Source of the DNA: Trichobilharzia szidati
Taxonomy: Eukaryota; Platyhelminthes; Trematoda; Strigeidida; Schistosomatidae
DNA: 64,000 nt
NCBI GenBank assembly: GCA_944472155.2
Contig: OX235277.1
Span: 11,294,804 to 11,358,803 of the forward strand
Reading direction: 5' to 3'
Positions within the stretch are counted from its first letter, which is position 1, and each line of letters opens with the position of its first letter. The notes under the pieces are model-generated. The model made no database searches. It had not been told where the DNA came from and was given only the letters and a program-made list of their open reading frames with translations. The position numbers and the translations under genes were made by a program. Below, in pieces: positions 48,490 through 59,800 of the stretch.

Positions 48490-48650
48490 GGAACATGTTG
48501 GGCGTAGAAGGTGCGGTCAACACAGGACTTCTACCAAACATAGTTATCACAAATTGTATGAATTTACTTAACCAACAACAGTATTTCAAAATCACGATCA
48601 GAAGGAGGGACTTGAAGGACGTCAGTTCATTCACGTATCTAATTCTCTTC
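48490..48650 (+). pseudogene. RTE remnant on the right of unit D
   Basis: Plus-strand codons read RRRDLKDVSSFTYL, as in the piece on the right of unit C. It therefore predates the C-D duplication. Confidence 0.6.
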
Positions 48651-49739
48651 AACCCTTCACTTTACTTGGATGCCATATTAAAAATGAGAGAAAACTTGAT
48701 GAATTTCATACAGCCGGTTCCCTTAATTAGATTAAATAAAGAAAGAACGAATAGTTTTGCAGGATAATACGAACCTGTTTTATTGCGTGGATTCTCATCA
48801 TCTGCGTACATCCGAAATAAATCAACCATAATATATTGCGAAATTTCCGAACTTAATTATAAGAACGACTTCATGTAATAGTCAGAATGTGTAAGCAATA
48901 TAATTTCAAGGATGTCGGAATTAAATAATTATCAGTAATAAAAGTGTAACTATTTTTATAGTAACTAGATAAAAGGGGTGAAATTTTGATTTCGCTTAGA
49001 AACAAGGATAGACTAGTAGTGACAAAATAATAATCAGAGCAGCAGAGTTAATTTATACATACAATGGTGGAGAGTTCAGGAGGGTGGGCATGAATCGTAA
49101 AGTAAAATTATAAGATAGATAAAATAATTTAATTCAGTTGATTTGGAACCTTGACAGTAAGTTTAACTCATTGAGTGAAAATCAAAATCAAGATTGAGTG
49201 GAATGTTACGCAACAGAACAAAACACACAAAAGCAAACGAACAAAATAGTTATGCTTACCAGGTAGGGTGGTGAGAGATTAGTCACACTCTCTGCCCTTG
49301 ATGCATTGGTTGGGTCAAAGTCTTTTAATTTATTGAAGAAACACGCAGTTGAAAAGAATCCACAAAGTAAAACGAGATCGTGTTATTTTGGAATCTAGAA
49401 AATCTGTAGAAGATAAGTAACAAAAATATTCCTATTGAAAGCACACTCCTTCTACCGATTCGTATGCTAGTTGTTTTTGCGATTTATTTTGTGCAACCTT
49501 CAATAGCCGGTACAACTTTACGAACACAGCAAACAGAAATACCATATTGGGATCCATACATTGTTGGTTCAGACAAATGGTGTTTCTTGAATAGCATTTA
49601 GACTGCTGCAGACGTTTATCAACAGCTATCTACTCAGGTTTCATACTGGAGACCAGATGGCCTATTGGGAAGTATGAGCAACAAGCATCACTGGCAAAAC
49701 ATCAGTCAAGGTACCAGTTGCCTGTGAAATACACGGAAG

Positions 49740-50035
49740 AAAACGAAGAAGGAGTAGAGACACACTGAGAAAATCGTTGAACGACATCATGTGCTACTCA
49801 GGCCTTTCAGTGCAGTACAATTAGGAAACAACCAGTGGGTCCAAAGATGTTATAGAAGACATTTGGCAAGGAGGAAGTGGAAGCCTACAGTTTATGGTAG
49901 AATCGGCTACAGGCGAATACAGAGGTCAGGATGAAATGAGGTTGTGTTGCTGACTACCTATGTTCTACTAGGATTCCACGAGAAAGTCAAACAACAAAAT
50001 TGACTATATTTACAACTAAATGATTCCAGTAATAA
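49740..50035 (+). pseudogene. RTE 3'-end remnant
   Basis: Plus-strand codons give DTLRKSLNDIM. The last part, CTACCTATGTTCTACTAGGATTCC, matches the 3' end of the RTE element (CCCTATGTTCCACTAGGAACCC), and AGTAATAATAATAAT follows as tail. A TTTAC-ACTAAATGATT-CAGT direct repeat lies just before this tail and again after it (50013-50032, 50057-50076). The similarity between C and D ends exactly where this remnant begins. Confidence 0.55.
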
Positions 50036-53000
50036 TAATAATTTCTGCTTCATTTACCACTAAATGATTTCAGTATCTGGAATTCACTTTAACCAACGGA
50101 GGCATATTTTGTTGGTCACGCCGTGTGATAGTTGAGTGGAAAGGAACTGAATTTCTAATAAGTGAAAAACCTCCTGTCTATATAGAATCAGTTTTCCATA
50201 GAAAATTTAGAAGGATATAAATCACATGAAAATACTTCACTTGACAAAGAGGATTAAACTATCACAGACGAAAATGTACCATGTACCTGTGATTATCCAC
50301 ATGGAAATACTTCCCCATCCAACGACTTCTTTTTCAAACTGTAGAGTTGTGTTTAAATTACAGTAAAAGGTTTCAAGTAGCATTCAAAATAATTCTCCTG
50401 GAATACACACGTGCTAGTAGAAATAACTAACGTCATTTTTAATAAAGCAGGTGAAGAGGGTGGCGAAGTTGAAATGGATAAATTATGAAAACTCTAATGG
50501 GCTTATTAAATACGTGGATTTATGTGAAGAGTTTCAAAGTAAGTCAGGTAATGTGAAAAATTAAAATTCCGACGATGAATATAACAGTAATGAAGGCGAT
50601 AAGAAAGTGAAGTGGAGTGAATGCAAGTTGCAAAGAAGAATAATGTAAAAACAAAGCAGAACATGAATATGGCTAAGGCAAAGAAAAACGTGCAACAAAA
50701 CCTTTCTGGTTACACTGCTGCGGTTTTACTCCATGCATAGATAAGTAGGGAAAAGGCAAACTATTGGAGTGCCTGAATTCAGCCCTGTAAATAACTTCAA
50801 AGGATAAATCACCTGTGGCTGAATGACCTGATGCAGAACGTGCTCACAAGTGGGAGAAAGAGTCATTTTATGCTCGCTCCCCACCAACCAAACCAAGAAG
50901 GGCTCAGTCATCCATATAACACGATTTCAACGTCCAGTAAAATCAACTCGTCAGGATCATGTGAAATATCGAATTTTATTTTGCATTGAATTTCACTGTA
51001 GTGTCTTAATTAGTGCATAACTGGAAGAAGACAATGTCGACATCTTTTTAACTTCATTCTCACCACGAAATAAATAAAGAAGTATGATAATTTCAATTTC
51101 TCATCAAAAATTAGGTTTTAAAAGTAAATACAAGATCGTATCTTTCGGAAAACGTATTCTTATCAACAAATGTATTCATTATTTCAAGTATGGGAAGTAA
51201 CTTAAGCTGAGATAAACCCTGACATTATTTGAAATGTGAGAATTGAGTCAGTACATCAATTTGTGTACATTTAATTGACAGAAACGAGTAGCTTCATGCC
51301 ACCCACACCAATCATTGACGCCGATCAGCTACCAACGACCGAAGTCATCTAAATGTCAGATGACCACTTCACCAGATTTAAAGTGAGCATACAATTTATG
51401 TACATGGTGTAACTTAGCTGAGTAATCCAAATCACTTGAAACCACCTGATTTCTCTCTAGCTGTTGGAGCGAACTAGTAATGCATGGAAGCGAATCCTCA
51501 AATGCAGTCGTATTTTTCAACGCTTCCTTTCTTATTTTCACTTTATGGTATCCGATAGATCACATATAGAAGTGACCTGAACAAAAACTTGTTTAAATTT
51601 CAACTAAATTTCCCCAAAGTGATTACGAACCGATAAATGGCGAATGAATTAATTTACCATGTTCGAGTTCGCTTTAAATGAACGTGCCTAATTTCTCCTC
51701 ATATTGACAAACAAGTGGCGATGACAAGTGTCAAAGTTGAAATGCATGTTACTTAATACCTGTTATTATCATTATTATTGTTATCACTATTACTAGTGAT
51801 ATCACATAATAGCTGAGAAGAAAACTAACTTCTTTACTGACGCATGAACATACAATTTTATACTGCATGTTTGCTTGTCATTCAGCCTGAAAGACTATTA
51901 AGCAATATGTTGACATATTTATGTAATAATTTGTCAAAAATAACTCATTATGATAGAATTGTTAAAGTTTCGTGACCGTGAAACTGATTTCATTGTCACT
52001 CATCTTTCAATTTAAATTTATGTTATCTATCAACTAGAAAAAGATAACGAAAGGAAGAAAGATCAGGTAAATTGAATTTGACATATTGACCCCTTTCAAT
52101 TTGCGAATTCTTGGAGAAAAATAAAAGATTTAGTTGTGGAACTTAATTTACCTCAGAGAGGGAGAGAGATAGACTTTACTTCTTTCATCTCTCATTTATC
52201 TTGAGGTACTTTTAGTTTGTCTCTTGAATCTGCAAGCTATTCAGGTACAGTCTTGAAATGACTAGCTGGAAGACAGAGCTCGAGTTATTGATCGCTGAAT
52301 CACGCATGTTGGAAATAGGATGTGGATTGTTCTTTAAGCAAGATGAAGTGACAGAGAGGCCTTCAGTGTCCTTCTGGATGACATCATCAGCATGGATTTC
52401 ACTTTGGAACATTTTCGATGAGATCTGCATTTCTTTAGTCAGTGCGTCTGTGGTTCACTGGAAGAATGCTCTCGAGCAAAGCAGGTTAACCGGATTCGAT
52501 TCCCTGGTGATGCACACATAAGTCTCTCCTGATTGAAAAGCGAATAGCAAACTCATAGAAATCGGTCTTGGAGTGAGAAACCCTGACCTATAGAAACAAA
52601 ATCAATGTTACTGAAATTTCATAGCTTCAGTCTTGAAGCCCTACATTCTCCTCGGAACTCAAAGGGATAAAGACACTTCTCTGTTGTTGAGTAGCATGGT
52701 GAAGGCAAAAAACACAGGTTTCAACAGTACTTGTAAATTAACATCCAATTGAATGCTTTTAATTCAAGCACATTCGTTAAATGACATTTTTATTATCATA
52801 TATGAAGCCACATGGTCTTTGATGGTCGAACTTAGTCCATTTGCGTTGAGTTTATAGTTAATAGTGGTTAAAAGAATTGTGTTTAAAAATGTTGCAAACG
52901 GTTGTCGATTAGAATTTATTGTCATCTAGACTGAGAAACAGAGGCTGAACTGAGAACTGCCTGCCATATCTTGAGAGAGAGACAGTGCAAACAAACAGCA

Positions 53001-55540
53001 TAGTGAGTTCAAGGCAAGTTCTGACAAAAAGGAAATCTGTGTTGTGGACCTTAGTATGTGACTGGCAGTAAAACATGATACTCAAACTGTTCATGACATT
53101 TATTACTAATATTAAATTATCACAGTACACAGTCAGCTGAACGCACATTTAGTCGGCACGTCGTATGCTACAATGATTCTTGTTAACTGCAGATTTGCCA
53201 TTCTCGTCTTCAATTCTTCTCTGTAGGGAAGATGTGAATTTCCAGTAAACTTCTTGAAAATGCGACCAATAAATACAATGGCGACAAGGGCGAAAGCATG
53301 TGTATATCTTTATAACTTCCGTGTAAGAATTGTATTAACCAAAAATTGTACAGATGAGAAAAGCAGAAATCTTTATTTCAAACAGGATATAAACACAATA
53401 TTCACGTAGTAAGAAATGTAGTTTCTAAATATCTACAAACAGCCATGAAAAATCAGTTTTTCCCTCTCCACAGATGTTTCTTCAAAAATATGAAACTTTA
53501 AGCTCACGTCAACAATTCGAAACAAGAAGCAAATATTGTTAATGAGGCATGATTTATGGAGCTCATCAAATTTCGATAGAAGTCTTCAGTCGAATTCTTC
53601 ACATGCGGTGATAACAATAACATTGGAAACATTCTTGATCAAAATGTTTACAACGTGTACCCTGAGTTCTCAAGGTAATCTATTGCATACGATTTCTCTA
53701 TATCTAGGATCTTCACATATAACCTCAACTCGTGGTGCATAACGCAATGTAATGCAGTTTGGTCTGAATCATACACTGATCACTTTTGATAGTTTTCCTT
53801 CATCTTTCATAGATTTCCGCCGTCAGCTGGAAAACTAATTTAAAATTTACGTGATTTAATTTCGCTGCTCAGAGACGATAGTAAATACTTAAAATAATTA
53901 GAATCAGAGTGAATGTGACACCCAGTGTTGAGTGAAAGATGAATCTTCAGCTCAACGACTTCATTAAATACTCATTTGCCAATACTTGTTGTCAAATCAA
54001 TCAGGTGTTGACCAACCTAACTTATAAATATCCTTATTGTATAGAAATTAACATGATGCATTTTAGATAGTATAAATCTTGACATTTCACTGCTTCCTGA
54101 ATAAATAACCATCTATCGTCAGTTATAAAGAGACACTTACATGAAGCTCAGATATAATTTCCTCCGAAATAAAAATTTAATCCTCTTTCAAACACTTCAT
54201 ACTAATTTTTGATTTTTATCTGAATCAACTAATTACTGGACACTCTTCAACGGTCTTAATCTCCAGAGGGGATAATGATTTACCCTTTTCTCCTTCTTCT
54301 TCTTTTTCGTATAAAACATCCCTACAGAGTCTGATTATTGTTATGCAATCAATCTCTAGGAGATAATGAGAGGAATTTCAAGTGTAAATAAACCATGAAA
54401 TTTCACACACACAAAGTAGTGAAGTGAGATTATGCGAGCAGATTTTGAAAGTGAAGACATATTAAAAATATGAAAATTATCAAAAGAACTATTTTCTGAA
54501 GAAATCAAAAGTGAGCATCTGAAGAGTACTCAAAAATCACTGGTCAGCTGGTATATATATTAAAATTCATGCTCATCGTTTTCTTTTCCCTACAAACTTG
54601 TTGATATAGAGGGAGGAATTCTAATCAATTTTCCCAAAAAGGAAATGGAAGGTTTCAGGCATAAATGTTTTTTTTATATTGCTAAAGAATAAATTTATGA
54701 ACTCAACTTCACATTTCATGAAAACTTTGTCATTGTTTTGTGGAGTGGATCATTCTACATGCACTAAATTTCAACTTAAAACATTTGCAGCGATTATCTG
54801 TTTTTAATAGCGAACTTGGATCCTCGAGGCTGATCTTGCATTAACCTGACCTCAATCTCACTCCGATCTACCTCTTATTAAACCTAATATCACCTCAATC
54901 AGGCCAATCTAAGCATTAACTGTCCCTAAGCGTAATCCAACCTTAACCTTCCCTTATAGTTAGCTGTAAAGTTCTTCAGATATCTTGTTGATATCATCGC
55001 ATATCAATCAAATCTTTTCTTTTTGCCTTGAACCTAGAGATCATTCCAAAGCGTGTTGGGTGTTTAGAGTTTAACTTCTGCTTATATAATAAGAAGTAGA
55101 ATTTCAATTCTATTATCGTTGGGTTTGCCACGTTATGATTAGATTGAACATTCAGTCTAGTGTTATCACTAAATCACAACTGGTGGTGTGATTCTCAATG
55201 GGAAAATAAGTAATTCCGAAGTTGTGGTAATTTTTAAAAGTGACGTGAACATGTGAATAGGTGTATATGCAAAAAATCTGTGGGAGAGTAATTTATTCTG
55301 GTATTCTCTGAATAATATGATGCAATGCACCATCTAGTCGTTACTGTAAAGTGCTTTCCAACAGTTATAAAATATAGAATATCGAAGTTTCGAAATATGT
55401 GAGACAGGAGACAGTGTAAGAGGATAATATTGCTTTCAGTTAGATGTTGATTTGGTTAAACTGAAAGCAAATAACTTAATTTAAAAAGTTTTCAAACTAA
55501 TATGGCGAATTTATGAATCAAAATTTGTGTTGAATTTAGT
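50036..55540. other. No supported gene
   Basis: A 5.5-kb AT-rich spacer. Frames of 60-87 codons, such as 52258-52521 on the plus strand and 52212-52430 on the minus, overlap each other and show no motif. A stretch at 54835-54960 is rich in CCTAA/CCTTAACC-like words, and trinucleotide runs occur near 51770 and 54288. I see no tRNA or retroelement core. Confidence 0.4.
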
Positions 55541-55759
55541 TCGGTCGCTGGTGAAATCTTGACGGTACACTATGTCCTATTTGGAGCTCGTCGGTTTGAT
55601 GAATTTGAATGCCCTGTGATTTGTTGTGTTATCGCTGAGATCCTAGGCCATCAGTCATTTCTTCAAACATCAAATCACTATCCACTGGATCACGAGTGCC
55701 ACAACAGCCATATCTTGTGCAATGGGTATGACTTTTCACCTAAAATATATGTGTAAAAC
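55541..55759. other. Left flank of the RTE insertion, repeat-like DNA
   Basis: This flank and 59050-59260 were contiguous before the RTE element inserted. The right flank looks like Penelope-like terminal DNA, so this may be more of the same host repeat. No frame supports it directly. Confidence 0.3.
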
Positions 55760-55783
55760 GTGGGCACTGTATTATTATTATTA

Positions 55784-58700
55784 TTGTTCCCTTGGGTTCC
55801 TAGTGGAACATAGGGCTTCAACTTCACGTCTCCACTTGCTTCTGTCTTCTGCTGTTCTTTTCACTTGCGTCCATGTTATTCCATACTGTTTCATCTCCTC
55901 CTCACACGATCTCCTCCATGTCACCCTTGGACGTCCCACTCGCCGCTTCCCTTTCGGGTTCCACTCGAGGGCTTGACGCGCGATGTCACTCAACGGCCTC
56001 CTCAGCGAGTGTCCAACCCATCTCCACTTCCTCCTGCATATTTGTTGGGCGATTGGTTCCTGTTTCGTTTGTTCCCATAGCTTCTTGTTGGTGATTCTTT
56101 CCGGCCATCTAATCTTCAGTATGGAGCGAAGACAGTTGTTGATAAAGTTCTGCAACCTGTTGAAAATATTCTTGGTGACCCGCCAAGTTTCTGATCCGTA
56201 AAGCAAAATTGACTTGACGTTTGTATTGAAAATCCGAATTTTGTTGTTGATGGTGAGTGACGAAGATTTCCAGATTGGTTTCAGGTTGATGAATGTGTTT
56301 CTCGCCTTCCCGATTCTCGATTTGACATCCTCGTCCGTTCCTCCTGTGGTTGAGACAATGCTCCCCAGATAAGTGAAAGAAGTAACCTCTTTCAAATCCC
56401 TCCCGTTGATGGTGATTGGCACTGGATGTTGCTGCTGCTGTTGTTGGTTGGTTATTTTCATAACCTCCGTCTTGTCTATGTTCACCTGGAGTCCTGTCTT
56501 TGCTGCTTCTTCGACCAGTTTGTCGGTTTTTGCTTGTAAGTCCTCGATTTTGTGTGACATCAAACATAAATCATCCGCAAAATCCAGGTCTTCTAGGTTC
56601 TTCACGTCGGTCAAGGATATCCCTGTCTTCTCGTTTCCCACTGTCTGATGCATAAGCCAGTCCACCACAGTTAGGTTTAGTCGATCTTATTACACCAGCT
56701 TCAGCTATGTGTAGAAGACGTAAGCGAACTGTACGTGATAACGACTTTGGAATTCGGTATATAACCCTGAAAGCTGTGTTGACATCGATTGACACCACAA
56801 TTAGGAATGTCATTGGTGATAATAAGCACTCTTGTCTGACTCCTGTGTTTACTACAAACGCTTCGCTGAGTTTTCCGTTGTGGATCACTTGACATGTGCC
56901 GTTGTCGTACAGTTGTTGAATAAGGTTGATGAATATTTGGGGTACGCCGTAGTACTCGAGTAGTTTCCAAATTACTACGCGGTCAACGCTGTCGAAGGCC
57001 TTCTCAAAGTCTATGAAGTTGAGGTAGAGATTTGATTGCCATTCCATGCTTTGTTCGATGATAATGCGTAGAGTTGCAATTTGGTCAGAACATGATTTGC
57101 CTTTCCTGAATCCAGCTTGTTCTGGTCGGAGTTCTGTATCAAGCGCGTCCTTGATTCTCTCCAGGATGATGCGACTCAGGATTTTACTTGGCGTCGACAG
57201 GAGCATGATTCCTCGCCAGTTCTTGCAGAGTCCTAAGTCGCCCTTCTTTGGAAGTTTCACTAGATAACCTTTCTTCCAGTCAGTAGGCACCTTTCCCTCT
57301 TTCCAGATCTTTTGCAATAATGGAGTCAGCATATCTGCCGTCGTTTCTGGGTCCGCTTTCAGTGCTTCCGGTGGTATTCCATCTGGTCCATCTGCTTTTC
57401 CAGCTTTCAGAAGCTTGATTGCATTCATAACTTCAGTTTTCGTTGGAGGATTGGTGTCAACTTGCAGTTGTGTACGTGCTGTTGTTGGTATTACTGGACG
57501 AGTTGTAGGTGGTGGTCGATTCAAGAGTCCTTTGAAGTGGTCCGCCCATTGTTTAATCTGTCTTTCTTCTTTGGTAATTGGGTTCCCTTGGCTGTCTTTT
57601 ATAGGTTTCACTTGTGTTGATCTCTTCCCGGATAGAGACTTGGTTATCTGATATAGTGTCCTCAGGTCCCTTTTGCCTGCTGCCTTCTCAGCTTCAGTAG
57701 CCAGGTTGTCGTAGAATTGTCTTTTGTCCCTCCTGGCACTCTTCTTCACTTCTTTGTCCAGTGCTGTGTAAGTTGAGTTCAGCGTCCATCTTTGCATTGA
57801 ATCATTTTCTCTTTCACTTTTCTCCTCTCCTCTATTAGTTTCCAAGTGTCTGTTGAGAGCCATTCCTTGTCTTGTTTCTTCTTTCTTCCTAAAACCGTTG
57901 AGCACATTTCGTTGAAAATTACCTTCAGAGAGTTCCAATGGTCTTCCACGGATGATTCCTCAGTGGTGCCACGTAGTGTTTCCTGCTTTGCTCTGACAAT
58001 TGCAGTGAAAATGTCCTGTGTGATTGTGTCCTTCAGTTTTTGCGTGTTGAACTTGCATTGTGGCCTATCCTCAGGTATCCTCCAGGCTTTCAGCTTCACC
58101 TTGAAAGTCCCTTGTACCAGATAGTGGTCTGAACCCACATCTGCTCCTCTCCTCGATCTTGTGTCCAGTAGGCTCCGTCTCCACTTCCTTGAGATTGAAA
58201 TGAAGTCTATCTGGTTTTTGGTGTGTCCATCTGGTGAAATCCATGTTGCCTTGTGTATATCCCTGTGTTTGAACACACTGCCATCAATCACCAAATCATT
58301 GAAGGCGCAGAAGTCTGAGAAGAGTTCACCATTTTCGTTCATTTCACCGAGGGCCTCACGACCCATGGTGAGTTCTCTTCCTGTATTGTCTCCTCCCAGT
58401 TTCGCATTCAGGTCGCCCATCAGGATTTTGATATCGCTCTTTGGGACGTTGTCCATTACTGTTTGTAGTTGACTGTAGAAATCCTCCTTCTTCTCATGTT
58501 CTGAGACGTTTGTAGGCGCGTAGCATTGAATGATTTTTACCTTTTTTCCTTTTGAGTTGAACCTGGCTGTCATTATCCTGGAGGAGATTGGTTCCCATTG
58601 CATGAGAGCTTTAGCCGCTGTTGTTGACATCATGATGGCTACTCCCTCGGTGTGCTCGTGATTGTCCTCTGGGTGACCGGAGTAGATTATTGTCTCTCCA

Positions 58701-58858
58701 GTTGACAGTTGGCTCCTTCCACATCCGTTCCATCTGCTCTCGCAGATTCCCAACACTTCTATTCTATATCTCCTCAATTCTGCGGCTACCTGAGCAGCCT
58801 TCCCAGCTTCGTACATTGTACGAACATTCCACGTCCCCATCCTTATTTTCGCTTTCAT
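55784..58858 (-). pseudogene. RTE polyprotein (endonuclease-reverse transcriptase), two frameshifts
   Basis: Segment 1 (58858-57779) is the endonuclease. Its key residues are present: N11 in TWNVRT, E40 in ICESRW, D149 and N151 in GDLNAKLG, D218 in QIDFI, and D244-H245 in GSDH. Segment 2 (57938-56571) enters the reverse transcriptase in another frame: KLPKKGD, EQAGFRKGKSC, motif A FIDFEKAFDS (D310) and motif B GVRQECLLSP, where most relatives have RQGC. After codon 381 a 130-bp insertion shifts the frame. Segment 3 (56668-55781) carries motif C LDFADDL, the thumb (TSFTYLGS) and the conserved C-terminus (GHSLRRPLSD, GKRRVGRP, ALCSTRN). The first frame break lies near 57790-57850. The product would have nicked DNA and primed reverse transcription of its own RNA. 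Confidence 0.85.
56676..56805. other. 130-bp insertion inside the RTE reverse transcriptase
   Basis: Near-identical 13-bp words (CACCACAGTTAGG at 56663-56675 and CACCACAATTAGG at 56793-56805) bracket DNA that does not belong to the reverse transcriptase; removing one word and the intervening DNA rejoins motif B to the VDW...FADD segment. The length, 130 bp, is not a multiple of three and accounts for the frame change. It contains a GGTATATAACC word. It looks like a small insertion with target-site duplication into the retroelement. Its source is not recognised. Confidence 0.65.
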
Positions 58859-59049
58859 CGAAAAATAAGGTCACTATTTGTAATTTTAGAATTTTGAATA
58901 TATTTGTGCGTTGAAGTTTTAGTAGCAATTTGGTTAAGTTTCGGGGGTGGAGTTGCTAGCACCACGCCCCAACCCTCCCTCTTTATCCGGGCTTGGGACC
59001 GGCTAGAATACTAGTGACCTAGTAATCTAGGCGAGGTTGTGGGCACTGT

Positions 59050-59260
59050 GGTAGTAAGTAATTCGATGGCAGTTTGTTTATTAGGTATATCCCACAGTGA
59101 AACGGTATTATTTACTGGGTGACAGTTCCAACAAAATTTATTGTTCATAATCATATCAGTTGTAATCACTCGACGTTGAAACTTGAGTTTTATAGTTTTC
59201 TTTTTCCTCTGCTATTTGTCGTTTGGGTAGTAGAATTTTCCAGATGTGCGAATGGACAGG
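59050..59260 (-). mobile_element. Terminal-region fragment of a Penelope-like element (probable)
   Basis: Related to 2940-3010 by shared order of words (CACAGTG, then TTTATTG-TCATAATCATATCA). It lies downstream, on the minus strand, of the GIY-YIG remnant at 59409-59717, where the 3' end of that element would be expected. Confidence 0.45.
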
Positions 59261-59408
59261 AGTTAAATCATTCCTATAACACGCATTGTCAGTTATTCAG
59301 TAAACAAAGCATATGCTATTAATCTCTCCCCTCACCCTGTGACATCAGATTTTAAAACTTTCATCTTATTCCTTCCTAAAGTATGGTTGTGTGCAATTGC
59401 ATGTAGTG

Positions 59409-59717
59409 CTATATACCTGAACTCTTCTCGAGATTCCTTATCTTTTTCGTGTCAACTAATCTAGGTTTTGCTGGGTTGTTATGCTCGGCTGGGTTAACTG
59501 CCACTGTTCTACTACTCTGACCTAAGAATCTGATCTGACAATCATTCTGACACGGTATTAGATGAACTAAGTTGTTTTGTTTAATCGGCTCTACAGGATC
59601 CTTCGACCGACAAGGCATGTTTCTAATTGAGTTGTTGGGTGATGATGATTGCAGGTTCACCCATGAATATGAATCCTGGATTTCACTGCTAGTCGTCATA
59701 GAACAAAATAACATCAT
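59409..59717 (-). pseudogene. Penelope-like GIY-YIG endonuclease remnant
   Basis: A 102-codon minus frame contains NNLVHLIPCQNDC, then RFLGQSSRTVAV, then AEHNN. This parallels the IYKINC.NC...YIGQSGR......EHK core of the better copy at 10812-11315. Key tyrosines are replaced (V and F), so the domain is degenerate. No reverse transcriptase is found upstream. Confidence 0.5.
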
Positions 59718-59800
59718 GTTAATCCTGAGACATTGTGGAAGAATCCGTTATAGTAGACGACATGTCAACAAGCAGCAAACGTTTCGGTCCAGTATTATGA

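Larger units (their letters stand above)
44818..49740. repeat. Tandem repeat unit D of the cysteine-rich peptide array
   Basis: The left edge matches that of unit A, including the AATAAATCAGCAG junction. The right end matches unit C to 49740. It carries an intact two-exon gene whose cysteine exon is nearly identical to that of unit A, although B and C lie between them. Confidence 0.85.
55771..59038 (-). mobile_element. Near full-length RTE-clade non-LTR retrotransposon (SR2-like)
   Basis: The 3.27-kb element runs on the minus strand from an AACCTCGCCTAGATTACTAGG start to a (TAA)n tail. It is bounded by perfect 11-bp direct repeats GTGGGCACTGT at 55760-55770 and 59039-59049. It encodes an apurinic-type endonuclease followed by a reverse transcriptase and has no separate first reading frame, the RTE layout. 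The closest family I can name is the schistosome SR2/SjR2 group, from memory of its organisation, not from a search. Two frame breaks make it inactive as it stands. The clean duplication and recognisable ends suggest a fairly recent insertion. Confidence 0.9.

Noticed and set aside
52212..52521. Overlapping frames on both strands (72 and 87 codons)
   Set aside because: No domain is recognisable, an in-frame stop precedes the minus frame right after its only acceptor-like site, and no paralogue exists in the window.
55559..58914. Many plus-strand frames across the RTE element
   Set aside because: They are complements of the endonuclease-reverse transcriptase coding strand.
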